From the NCBI GenBank assembly GCA_903854535.1, contig CAINWR010000055.1, positions 1-35,697 on the forward strand: a stretch of DNA of 35,697 nucleotides, given 5' to 3'. Of this stretch, positions 24,106-30,886 are shown one piece after another. The DNA is from Candidatus Staskawiczbacteria bacterium. Lineage in GTDB: Bacteria > Patescibacteriota > Minisyncoccia > Minisyncoccales > Staskawiczbacteraceae. The translations under genes and the position numbers were made by a program. Under the pieces are notes generated by a model, which saw nothing but the letters and a program-made list of their open reading frames with translations, did not search any database and was not told the DNA's origin. How positions within the stretch are numbered: position 1 is the first letter of the stretch; the number at the start of each line of letters is the position of its first letter.

Positions 24106-24467
24106 TTTTCGTATTTTTCAATATAATCTCTAACAACTTGCGCCACCGTTTCAATATTTATAGGTTTTTCTCGTTTTCTACAATAATCTTTTTCAAACCA
24201 ATCAGTTAATTTATTATCTCTCCTGCTAGAATTACAACTTCCGCAACATTTTCCCACAACCCTTGAGACCGACTCGTTTTTATTAATACAATCTCCCACG
24301 CTATCAATATTCTTTTTATAATTAAAATGCTCGGTGGTAGCAGAATCTTTTCTATTTTTTAAATCCCATGGGTAAATCAATTTTTTGTCACAATAAACAC
24401 AACGGACATCCCTGCTAATTATTTCGTCCATATCTTTCTTTGGAATTTTAGTCATTTTAACCGCCAT
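24102..24467 (-). CDS. HNH-endonuclease-like zinc protein
   Basis: A 121-residue protein from the ATG at 24465-24467. The first cysteine pair is RCVYCDKKLIYPWDL (~25). TEHFNYKK (~47) could be the metal-binding H of the HNH core. The second pair is KCCGSCNSSRRDNKLTDWFEKDYC (~80), with the N-x-x-(R/K) pattern typical of the HNH alpha helix (CNxxKxxxxxxxW). This is an HNH nuclease arrangement, probably of the Cys4-zinc class. The catalytic pair is (E)H rather than the usual DH, so activity is uncertain. It is cotranscribed with the gene at 24487-25149, across 20 bases. Confidence 0.7.
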   Translation of the reverse strand: MAVKMTKIPKKDMDEIISRDVRCVYCDKKLIYPWDLKNRKDSATTEHFNYKKNIDSVGDCINKNESVSRVVGKCCGSCNSSRRDNKLTDWFEKDYCRKREKPINIETVAQVVRDYIEKYEK

Positions 24468-24486
24468 TTTATTTCTCAATTAATTT

Positions 24487-25149
24487 TTATTTTAAATACC
24501 TTTTTAAAAATTCCTCCCTGGAAATTTCTGCTCCCTGCCCCTCTATTCCTTCGCTAGTTGTGTATTCTTCACCCAATGTAAAACCCAAGCCTTCAAAAAG
24601 TTTTTTATTTTTTAACACAAGATAAGACCACGCCTCAACTTTTTCTATTTTTTCATTTTGATCAATAATTTTGGCTAATTCTCTAAACCCTGAGTCAGTA
24701 AGCATTTTAAGTTTTTTAATTCCAGGCTTTTCTCTCGGCCATGTATGTATTTTAATTATTCGCCCATCATCAACCAATTCATATTCTAATATTTCGTTTA
24801 TTCTTTCTCTCCCTCCATGCTGTTCCCGTCTTATGCTATCAAATAAGCCGCTTTTATCTCTACTCCTTGCTAAATAGTATAATTTCATTAGATCCAAAGA
24901 CCTTTCGACAAAAAATTCCTTATCATCAATTGCGCAAATCTCTTCAATCTGTTGCAAGAACAAATTCTCATCCATCAATCCTGCATCAAAAAATGGTTTC
25001 AACTTTCCAATCATTATGCTTTTCCTTTCTTCGGGATCTTTTACTGTATCAAAAAACTGGGCAATACTACCCCTTTCCATCTCAATTAATTTTTGATCAT
25101 GCTCAGTTAACTTTTCTGGCTGATCATCTCTAGGCTCAAAATTTTCCAT
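24487..25149 (-). CDS. Hypothetical protein, possible acyltransferase-like C-terminus
   Basis: A 220-residue soluble acidic protein from the ATG at 25147-25149 (MENFEPRDDQPEKL). The first half is helical (ERGSIAQFFDTVKDPEERKSIMIGKLKPFFDAG). The second half holds YELVDDGRIIKIHTWPREKPGIKKLKMLTDSGFRELAKIIDQN and IEKVEAWSYLVLKNKKLFEGLGFTLGEEY. The latter resembles the last strand and helix of GNAT acetyltransferases (the 'LGF' after the helix), but I see no clear acetyl-CoA P-loop (Q/RxxGxG/A), so the assignment is weak. The upstream in-frame TTG (MRNKM) belongs to the recurring AATTGAG junction. Confidence 0.65.
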   Translation of the reverse strand: MENFEPRDDQPEKLTEHDQKLIEMERGSIAQFFDTVKDPEERKSIMIGKLKPFFDAGLMDENLFLQQIEEICAIDDKEFFVERSLDLMKLYYLARSRDKSGLFDSIRREQHGGRERINEILEYELVDDGRIIKIHTWPREKPGIKKLKMLTDSGFRELAKIIDQNEKIEKVEAWSYLVLKNKKLFEGLGFTLGEEYTTSEGIEGQGAEISREEFLKRYLK

Positions 25150-25194
25150 TTTATTCCTCAATTATTTTTTATTTTATTAAATCTTACCTACTCT

Positions 25195-25225
25195 TAAAAT
25201 CTCTTACTACAAAACCGCCTTTGAT
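25195..25225. repeat. 31-bp direct repeat, left of the STAS-like gene
   Basis: TAAAATCTCTTACTACAAAA followed by CCGCCTTTGAT. It matches 25622-25652 with two differences. The pair flanks a single gene. Confidence 0.8.
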
Positions 25226-25232
25226 ACTAAGA

Positions 25233-25526
25233 TTATGGATTTTGTATATAAGTTTTTTTATTAGCCTCCTGTAAAATTTTGATTGTTGCCTGCACTGAAA
25301 GATTATCTGTAGGTAAAAGTACCATCCTTTTGCCCAGTTGATCAAGTATTGGAGTTAAAAACTCGTCAGCCCACGATGGTGACAAAGTTAAAATACCTGC
25401 AAAATCTATTTCTAAATTTTCATTGTCAGCGAGTTTGCGCAATGTAGGCAAAAAAGCTCTAAAAGCCTCGCTCCCTAATTCTCTTGATATTAATGTTGTG
25501 CCAAATTTTGATAGTTCTAATTTCAT
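25233..25526 (-). CDS. STAS-like (DUF4325-type) protein
   Basis: A 97-residue protein from the ATG at 25524-25526 (MKLELSKFGTTLISREL). LEIDFAGILTLSPSWADEFLTPILDQLG is the signature of the DUF4325/STAS-like domain: a beta strand ending in DF, an SPSWADE turn and a helix. The last part is a strand and helix (RMVLLPTDNLSVQATIKILQEAN). STAS-like domains often act in anti-anti-sigma or signal relay. A serine lies at the turn in a position similar to the phosphorylated site of SpoIIAA, but this is only suggestive. The unit is flanked by direct repeats and has an upstream inverted repeat (25580-25612), so self-regulation is likely. Confidence 0.85.
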   Translation of the reverse strand: MKLELSKFGTTLISRELGSEAFRAFLPTLRKLADNENLEIDFAGILTLSPSWADEFLTPILDQLGKRMVLLPTDNLSVQATIKILQEANKKTYIQNP

Positions 25527-25579
25527 AGTTTTTATTTTTTTAAAATTCTCACTTTTCACACGTTTTTGGCAATAATAAG

Positions 25580-25612
25580 CGTGAAATATGCAAAAATTAA
25601 GCATTTTTCACG
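25580..25612 (-). promoter_or_regulatory. Candidate operator of the STAS-like gene
   Basis: CGTGAAATATGC (25580-25591) and GCATTTTTCACG (25601-25612) form an inverted repeat matching at 11 of 12 positions with a 9-base spacer. A third half-site, TTTTCACACG, lies at 25553-25562. No regulator with known specificity is identifiable. Confidence 0.55.
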
Positions 25613-25621
25613 GTTTTAGCC

Positions 25622-25652
25622 TAAAATCTCTTACTATAAAACCGCCTCTGAT
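25622..25652. repeat. 31-bp direct repeat, right of the STAS-like gene
   Basis: Copy of 25195-25225 with two differences, placed just after the Fic gene stop codon. Confidence 0.8.
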
Positions 25653-25653
25653 T

Positions 25654-26808
25654 CTATTTTTCGAATAGATGGACGTATTCGTGCAAAACAAAAACACGAT
25701 TTCGCGAAAAGCCGGTCATTTCTTTTAAAATACCTTCTTTTTCTAATAAATTTGCCAAAGTATTTGATGAGCTAATAGATATGCCTAACTTCTTTGATAT
25801 ACCCGCAACAGTTATGGCGGGATCAGAAAATAATGTAAGTAAAAGCAAGTTAGCAAGCTTTATTCTTTTTCCAAACCCCATAATATGTTTATCGTATTTT
25901 TTACGTAATTCAATTATGTCTTCAAATGTCTTTTTACCTTTTTTCGCCGTTTCAATTATTGCGGTTAAGAAAAAGGAAATCCATTGATCCATATCATTGC
26001 GCTCACGGACAAAAGTTAAAGCATCATAATATTTCCCTTTATTTCTTTCAAAAAAATCGGAAACATAAAGTGTCGGCTTTTGTAATATACCTAATTCAAT
26101 AAGGTGCAATGTTATAAGCATACGACCGATTCTCCCATTACCATCGTTAAATGGATGAATTGTCTCAAATTGATAGTGAGAGATAGCCATTTTGATAAGA
26201 TGTGGCATATTTAATCCTTTGTTGTGCCAAAAAAGCTCCAGGTCTTTTAAAGCATCTAACATATCGTCCGGATTTGGGGGGACAAAATTTGCCGCCTGAA
26301 TACTTGGGCCAATCCAATTTTGCATTGTACGAACTTCTCCTGGCTGCTTTGCCTCACCTCGCACCCCCGAAAGTAAAACTTTATGCACTTCCTGTAAAAG
26401 ACGCATAGATATTGGTAGTCCAGAAAGACGCCCAATAGAATAATTCATTGCCTTTATATAATTTTGAACTTCTGCCCAATCATCGCGCTTCTCAGGGTTA
26501 ACTTCTTCTTTTGGCAAAATAGCTTCATCCATTCCAGTTCGAGTACCCTCAATGCGGCTAGATTTAACAGCTTCATTGAGTACATGCATTTGAATAAAAA
26601 AATCAACATCCGGCACAAGAGTAGAATAGGCGTTCAGCTCGCCAACAAGTCGCATGGCCTCTTCCAGTAAAACGGGCATTCTTTTGTCGCGCCATTCATA
26701 TGGTCGATTAACCGAAAACGGCACGAAACTTTTATATTCGTAATCTTTGCCGTAAAAATTTCTTTTATACGACCCCGCTGTAAAGTTGTATTTTTGATTA
26801 TTTTCCAT
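25654..26808 (-). CDS. Fic family protein with N-terminal inhibitory helix and C-terminal winged helix
   Basis: A 384-residue Fic/DOC family enzyme. The N-terminal Fic_N domain contains the inhibitory motif SSRIEGT near residue 83, fitting (S/T)xxxE(G/N), so it is a self-inhibited class II Fic. The Fic core follows, with [13 protein letters not shown] and the catalytic [17 protein letters not shown] near residue 218, complete. At the C-terminus a winged helix ([30 protein letters not shown]) could bind DNA, as in many such proteins. They transfer AMP to themselves or to target proteins. The gene has its own promoter candidate (26829-26857). Confidence 0.95.
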   Translation of the reverse strand: MENNQKYNFTAGSYKRNFYGKDYEYKSFVPFSVNRPYEWRDKRMPVLLEEAMRLVGELNAYSTLVPDVDFFIQMHVLNEAVKSSRIEGTRTGMDEAILPKEEVNPEKRDDWAEVQNYIKAMNYSIGRLSGLPISMRLLQEVHKVLLSGVRGEAKQPGEVRTMQNWIGPSIQAANFVPPNPDDMLDALKDLELFWHNKGLNMPHLIKMAISHYQFETIHPFNDGNGRIGRMLITLHLIELGILQKPTLYVSDFFERNKGKYYDALTFVRERNDMDQWISFFLTAIIETAKKGKKTFEDIIELRKKYDKHIMGFGKRIKLANLLLLTLFSDPAITVAGISKKLGISISSSNTLANLLEKEGILKEMTGFSRNRVFVLHEYVHLFEK

Positions 26809-26828
26809 AACTTATAATATATTATTTT

Positions 26829-26857
26829 ATATTATCAGATAATTAATTAAGTTGCAA
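26829..26857 (-). promoter_or_regulatory. Candidate promoter of the class II Fic gene
   Basis: Minus-strand TTGCAA, a 17-base spacer and TAATAT, 20 bases before the ATG. Confidence 0.5.
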
Positions 26858-26883
26858 TATAAAAACCTGTATTATTACTTTTT

Positions 26884-27441
26884 TTATCTCAATTTATCAA
26901 TTGCTTGATCATTTCTTATAACCATATCAGCCATTGGGCTATCAAAATCCTCCAAACTGCCACGATCTGGCCGATAAATTAAAACTCTAAAATCAATTTT
27001 AGAAACTGGTAAATCCCCTTCTTTGCATATTTTTGCAACACGAGAATCTTCTATTTTTTTATATTTTTCTACAATTTCATCGGATCGTGGATCCTTTTTT
27101 TTAATTACACAATCCAATGCTCCTAAAATAATTACACCTTTATTGCTTGCATAAGATTCTTGTGGAATTTCTAAATTTTTTAAATGATGAGGCAAATAAT
27201 CTAATCTATCAGGACTAATAACTGGCATATTATTTCTAATAAAATAACTACATATAGCACTTTTTAAAGTTGATTTACCCACATCAGTATCATTTAATGT
27301 AGGCCCATATATTGCAACAACAACATAATCTTGACCACCTAAAAGAAATTCAATTTTTTGTATAATTTTTTCTACACCTTCCTCAAAAGAATATTCTCTT
27401 TTTTCAGGTAATAACTCATGTAAATTTAATTTTTCTTTCAT
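26884..27441 (-). CDS. P-loop NTPase, uridine-kinase-like
   Basis: A 185-residue protein. VVVAIYGPTLNDTDVGKSTLKSAICSYF is a kinase-like P-loop: a hydrophobic strand, then G-P-T, and DVGKST. The loop between the first G and GKST is longer than GxxxxGK(S/T) and includes the NDTD insert. NKGVIILGALDCVIKK is a Walker B-like strand with D. A later strand is KIDFRVLIYRPDRG. Uridine-kinase-like proteins with a similar layout are common in reduced genomes, but the substrate here cannot be read from sequence. The gene stands alone between the class II Fic and cassette E. Confidence 0.7.
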   Translation of the reverse strand: MKEKLNLHELLPEKREYSFEEGVEKIIQKIEFLLGGQDYVVVAIYGPTLNDTDVGKSTLKSAICSYFIRNNMPVISPDRLDYLPHHLKNLEIPQESYASNKGVIILGALDCVIKKKDPRSDEIVEKYKKIEDSRVAKICKEGDLPVSKIDFRVLIYRPDRGSLEDFDSPMADMVIRNDQAIDKLR

Positions 27442-27493
27442 ATTTTATTATATTTACTTACTTAACTTTACTTCTTTTAAATTCAAAAATCAA

Positions 27494-27521
27494 ACAAAAA
27501 AACCGGCGAACTGGTCGCCGG
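27494..27521 (-). terminator. Terminator of cassette E
   Basis: The perfect stem CCGGCG/CGCCGG with a 7-base loop (AACTGGT on plus) is followed by seven T on the minus strand. Confidence 0.9.
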
Positions 27522-27557
27522 GTAAATAAAAAATGCGCAAAAGGATATCCGTGGGAG

Positions 27558-27941
27558 TCAAGCGCTTTGTTTGCGCTTATCTCTCCACCGATTTTTCCTT
27601 TTACGATCCTTCTCGTCAAAGCAGATCGAAATGCCACTGTCACGCAATGCACAAGCAAAGGCACGACCACTCAAAGATCGATCACCTATTATGTACACCT
27701 CAATCTGCACATAGGTCATATTGCCACGAATTGAAAGACGATAACAATTCGCGCTATGAACGGAGATTTTGACGTGTCGATTTCTCGGCACTCTCAATCC
27801 ACCGTCAATCTTTGTGATAGCGATTTTGTACACATGCGGACAATTCGCAACTATATCCGCAACCCGGCAAGCAAACTCGTCATGCAAAGTCGTGTGGCTG
27901 CCGGTATATTTACCACCCGACCTATGCGTTTTCGTACTCAC
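27558..27941 (-). CDS. Orphan basic protein (cassette E)
   Basis: A protein of 127 residues if read from the GTG at 27939-27941, which has AAGGGGG at a good distance. It is rich in arginine and cysteine, begins MSTKTHRSGGKYTGSHTTLHDEF and ends with FDEKDRKRKNRWRDKRKQSA. The middle (HVYKIAITKIDGGLRVPRNRHVKISVHSANCYRLSIRGNMTYVQIEVYIIGD) has alternating strands of a beta-rich fold. No membrane segment. G+C in 27601-27660 is 28 of 60. The same frame is open nine codons further upstream (to 27968), where the start has no good box. I do not recognise a family. Confidence 0.65.
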   Translation of the reverse strand: MSTKTHRSGGKYTGSHTTLHDEFACRVADIVANCPHVYKIAITKIDGGLRVPRNRHVKISVHSANCYRLSIRGNMTYVQIEVYIIGDRSLSGRAFACALRDSGISICFDEKDRKRKNRWRDKRKQSA

Positions 27942-28005
27942 AGCAATCCCCCTTGTGAATGTTGACACGCATTATGACCAAAAACCATTTTTGATCCACT
28001 TAATA

Positions 28006-28034
28006 AGTGTACAATTATTTTTATAATATGTCAA
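28006..28034 (-). promoter_or_regulatory. Promoter of cassette E (proximal)
   Basis: A perfect TTGACA, a 17-base spacer and TACACT. Confidence 0.5.
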
Positions 28035-28100
28035 TAGAATGCCTCCTTCTTTCCCATAACAAACGCTGAGCGAAGTTGCCCAGAATTCATCATAAATTTA

Positions 28101-28129
28101 ATTATAGCATATACATAACTATTTGTCAA
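28101..28129 (-). promoter_or_regulatory. Fully consensus promoter upstream of cassette E (distal)
   Basis: Perfect TTGACA, a 17-base spacer and perfect TATAAT, the best sigma-70 promoter in the window. A few dozen bases downstream is AAGGAGG followed after 7 bases by TTG, which opens a 37-codon frame (MTYYKNNCTLIKWIKNGFLV and onward) that ends near 27925 and overlaps the start of the main frame. Confidence 0.75.
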
Positions 28130-28173
28130 TATTTATTCCTTCCCCACCCCCCCATAACCACATTTCAAGTTTT

Positions 28174-28221
28174 AAAAAACCTCGCCAGTAGAATTAGCAA
28201 AAGCTTTTTCTGAAAGCGAGG
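28174..28221 (-). terminator. Terminator of cassette F
   Basis: CCTCGC/GCGAGG closes a long hairpin whose inner part includes CAGTAGAA and AGCAAAAGCTTTTTCTG. It is followed by six T on the minus strand. The blocks CGCCAGTAGAA, AGCAA and AGCTTTTT also occur in the terminator of cassette H (21852-21895). Confidence 0.9.
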
Positions 28222-28250
28222 CAAAAAGAGTTAAGTAATAGAAGCTATAG

Positions 28251-28460
28251 CTACCTTGAATCATTAAGGCAAAAAAAGCCGCCAAAACCAGTAAGCAGTA
28301 GTAATACACCCGCTGTATAAACCTGCCAACTCCCCCCTGTTCTGAACATAATAAATGCGAGAAAAAACAAAAAGAACAAAAACAACAACAATGCACACCA
28401 AAATATCCAAATAGCCAAGAATACAACGCTCCTACCAACCAGTCTCATCGTTTTTAGCAT
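28251..28460 (-). CDS. Orphan two-helix membrane protein (cassette F)
   Basis: A 69-residue protein. AAAGGAGAAGG precedes the ATG at 28458-28460. Two hydrophobic segments: residues ~9-38 (VGRSVVFLAIWIFWCALLLF and the following phenylalanine-rich run), then a polar turn RTGGSWQ, and ~47-63 (VYTAGVLLLLTGFGGFF). It ends FCLNDSR. A second open frame in another phase (28172-28438) reads through the terminator and has no ribosome-binding box, so it is rejected. I do not recognise a family. Small two-helix membrane proteins can be toxins or membrane-complex subunits, but nothing here proves either. Confidence 0.7.
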   Translation of the reverse strand: MLKTMRLVGRSVVFLAIWIFWCALLLFLFFLFFLAFIMFRTGGSWQVYTAGVLLLLTGFGGFFCLNDSR

Positions 28461-28502
28461 ACCTTCTCCTTTGAATGTGCAAAAAACACCTACTGCATTG
28501 TA

Positions 28503-28530
28503 AATTTAACATAACTTACAAAAAAATCAA
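28503..28530 (-). promoter_or_regulatory. Promoter of cassette F
   Basis: Minus-strand TTGATT, a 16-base spacer and TAAATT. It stands immediately downstream of the cassette G terminator. Confidence 0.45.
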
Positions 28531-28559
28531 GTCATATAAAAAAATTAAAGGCAAAAAAA

Positions 28560-28593
28560 TAGCCCTTTGCTCAAATAGTGATTAAAGGGCTTT
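28560..28593 (-). terminator. Terminator of cassette G
   Basis: AGCCCTTT pairs with AAAGGGCT across a 15-base loop, followed by seven T on the minus strand. Confidence 0.9.
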
Positions 28594-28614
28594 GAAAGTC
28601 GCCGTTTCGTAGGG

Positions 28615-28935
28615 CTACCCGCACTGCTCATGATCTTCCGGCGGTGCAAGCGCCGAAAACACTCGGTAATTGCCGTTACTGTAGATTACGGTGTCGCCAC
28701 TCTCAGCCTCACCAATCCAATCCACCGTTCGGCGACAGCCCCTCTCATCTACCATCAGGGCAGTCACTGTGCCCCGATACATGATCTCCCCTATGAATTG
28801 GTACTTACCGTCAGGCAGGTACCAAGCCACAAAACCTCGCCGATCCCGCTCCCTGTTGCGGTCAGCAATGACCGTAAACAAAAAAATTCCAAGAATAACC
28901 GACACTCCGATCAAAAAAATAAAAAACGTTGCCAT
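28615..28935 (-). CDS. Orphan membrane-anchored small protein (cassette G)
   Basis: A 106-residue protein. Residues ~2-24 (ATFFIFLIGVSVILGIFLFTV) form one transmembrane helix. A charged linker (DRNRERDRRG) follows. The remaining ~70 residues look like a small beta-rich domain: FVAWYLPDGKYQFIGEIMYRGTVTALMVDERGCRRTVDWIGE and TVIYSNGNYRVFSALAPPEDHE. By the positive-inside rule the soluble domain is probably cytoplasmic. G+C in 28741-28800 is 31 of 60, much above the core genes. I do not recognise a family. It has its own promoter, a long leader and its own terminator. Confidence 0.75.
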   Translation of the reverse strand: MATFFIFLIGVSVILGIFLFTVIADRNRERDRRGFVAWYLPDGKYQFIGEIMYRGTVTALMVDERGCRRTVDWIGEAESGDTVIYSNGNYRVFSALAPPEDHEQCG

Positions 28936-29042
28936 GGCTTTTTCCCTTTCTTAAAGTGCCATGAAGTCCATTTGTGAAATTACCACCAGCTTGATGGCGA
29001 GGAGACTGGACGCAAACCTCCTACTTTTTTGTACATAAATTA

Positions 29043-29071
29043 TTTATATCACAGTAATATATATTTGTCAA
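29043..29071 (-). promoter_or_regulatory. Promoter of cassette G with long leader
   Basis: A perfect TTGACA, a 17-base spacer and TATAAA. The leader to the ATG is about 100 bases. It contains an AGGAGG box with no start codon behind it, a GTCCA/TGGAC long-range pairing, and a six-codon frame (MDFMAL, stop) that ends shortly before the main start. Confidence 0.65.
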
Positions 29072-29082
29072 AAATTTGCCAA

Positions 29083-29106
29083 CCAAAAACCAGCTTTGAA
29101 AGCCGG
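29083..29106 (-). terminator. Terminator of the acyl-CoA synthetase operon
   Basis: CCGGCTTT pairs with AAAGCTGG (one mismatch) and is followed by five T on the minus strand. Confidence 0.75.
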
Positions 29107-29144
29107 CCTAATTCATTATTTGCAATAAATTTTTATTAGATATT

Positions 29145-30884
29145 TTATAAACTCTTGATCAGCTTATCATTATGATGCAAAATAATATGCCTTCTTAATT
29201 TAAAAGTTGGTGTTAACTCACCCTTCTCTTGCGTAAATTCTTCAGAAAGCAAAATAATTTTTTTTATTTTCTCAAAATCAGAAAGATTTAGATTTATTTT
29301 TTCTGTAATTCTATCTTCAAAAATTTTTATAATTTTCTTATCTTTTACAAGACTTTGATGGCTTTGCAATGGCAAATTATTTGATTTAAGATATAATTCT
29401 ACTTCCTGCCAATCAGGACAAATTATAGCAGATACAAAATTTTGATTATCCCCAATAACCATTGATTGTGAGATAAATTTATCATTATTCAATAAATTCT
29501 CAATATATTCTGGCCACACATTCTTGCCACCAGAAAGCACAATCATTTCTTTTTTTCTACCAGTTACACTTAAAAAACCATTACTATCAATATATCCTAG
29601 ATCTCCAGTACAAAACCAATTATCTTTATCAAAAGATTTTTTTGTAGCTTCATTATTCTTATAATATTGAGAAAAAACATTTTGCCCTTTAATTAGGATT
29701 TCTTTTTCATTGCTAATTCTAATTTCTATACCTGATAGTCCTCTACCCACACCTATCTTGCCAAAATTCTTCATATCATTTTCTGTAGTTACAGATACAA
29801 CAGGAGAAGTTTCAGTTAAACCATATCCTTCTAATATAAGAATACCAATTTTTGAAAAAAACTTTACTAAATTTTCATTTAATTTTGCTCCTCCAGAAAT
29901 TGAAATTCTTAATCTCCCACCAAGATTGTTTCTGATTTTCTTAAATACCAAATAATCTGCTATCTTGTATTTAAAAGTATTTTTATTTTGTTTTAAAGCC
30001 CATTTAAATAATTTCTTTTTTAATTTTGATGATTTATTCACCTTATCCCAAATTGCATCATGAAATTTCTCAAATATCTTGGGAACTGAAATTAAAATTG
30101 TAGGTCTTACTTCCTTTAAATTTTTGGCAAGTGTTTTGGAATTTTCTGCATATGCTATTGTAGAGCCACATAAAATTGGAATAAATTGACCTGTGGTTCT
30201 TTCTAAAGCATGAGACAATGGTAAAAAAGATAAAAAAACATCAGTATCTTTTGCTGGAATCGCAGTATTTACTGATTTGACATTACTTAGAATATTTTTG
30301 TGACTTAGCATAACTCCTTTTGGTTCTCCAGTTGTCCCAGATGTATATATAATAGTGCAACAATCATCTTCATTAATATCAACTTTTCTAAAAGCCAAGC
30401 TTTCATTATGATCAATCAAATTATGGAAATTTAAAACTTTTACACTTAAATTAGCTTTTTCTATTACTGGCAAGTCTTCAAAAATAATTATATTTTCAAG
30501 GTAATTTAACTTATTCTTGTTTATTAAAACCTTATTTAATAAATTTGAATTTGAAGCTATTAAAATTCTTGCTTCAGAATGCTCTAAAACATTTATTATA
30601 GCTTCAGAGTTCAAGGTAGTATGCAAAGGAACACTAATCCCCCCAATTGCCATAATAGCTAGATCAGATATCAACCATTCTGGCCTATTTTCAGATAAAA
30701 TAGCTATTTTGTCATTTTTCCTAATAGAAAACTTATCTTGCAAAGTAAATGCAAAATTTTTGATTTGCAAAGCAAGCTCTTTATATTTTATGGGGAAATA
30801 AACACCTTCCTTTTTATACAAGAGAGCTGTTTTATTTGCATATTTATTTGCTGATTGAAAAAACTTATCTGGTAAATTATCCAT
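29145..30884 (-). CDS. fadD: Long-chain acyl-CoA synthetase (AMP-forming)
   Basis: A 579-residue member of the ANL superfamily. It activates fatty acids with ATP and CoA. Motifs in order: TIIYTSGTTGEPKGVMLSHKN (P-loop, ~175); LEGYGLTETSPVVSV (~350); WFCTGDLGYIDSNGFLSVTGRKKEMIVLSGGKNVWPEYIE (hinge and A8 motif, ~425); and GELTPTFKLRRHII near the end, carrying the catalytic lysine of A10. It resembles the FadD-like branch of AMP-forming synthetases, including the FAA-like C-terminus. The start is 2 bases from the stop of the upstream hydrolase, so the two are translated together. Confidence 0.93.
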   Translation of the reverse strand: MDNLPDKFFQSANKYANKTALLYKKEGVYFPIKYKELALQIKNFAFTLQDKFSIRKNDKIAILSENRPEWLISDLAIMAIGGISVPLHTTLNSEAIINVLEHSEARILIASNSNLLNKVLINKNKLNYLENIIIFEDLPVIEKANLSVKVLNFHNLIDHNESLAFRKVDINEDDCCTIIYTSGTTGEPKGVMLSHKNILSNVKSVNTAIPAKDTDVFLSFLPLSHALERTTGQFIPILCGSTIAYAENSKTLAKNLKEVRPTILISVPKIFEKFHDAIWDKVNKSSKLKKKLFKWALKQNKNTFKYKIADYLVFKKIRNNLGGRLRISISGGAKLNENLVKFFSKIGILILEGYGLTETSPVVSVTTENDMKNFGKIGVGRGLSGIEIRISNEKEILIKGQNVFSQYYKNNEATKKSFDKDNWFCTGDLGYIDSNGFLSVTGRKKEMIVLSGGKNVWPEYIENLLNNDKFISQSMVIGDNQNFVSAIICPDWQEVELYLKSNNLPLQSHQSLVKDKKIIKIFEDRITEKINLNLSDFEKIKKIILLSEEFTQEKGELTPTFKLRRHIILHHNDKLIKSL

Positions 30885-30886
30885 AA

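Noticed and set aside
20560-24110. CRISPR array from the repeated palindromes
   Set aside because: Copies are far apart with genes between them, with no regular spacers and no cas genes.
28172-28438. 88-codon frame overlapping cassette F
   Set aside because: It reads into the terminator hairpin and lacks a ribosome-binding box, while the 69-codon frame has AAAGGAGAAGG at proper spacing.
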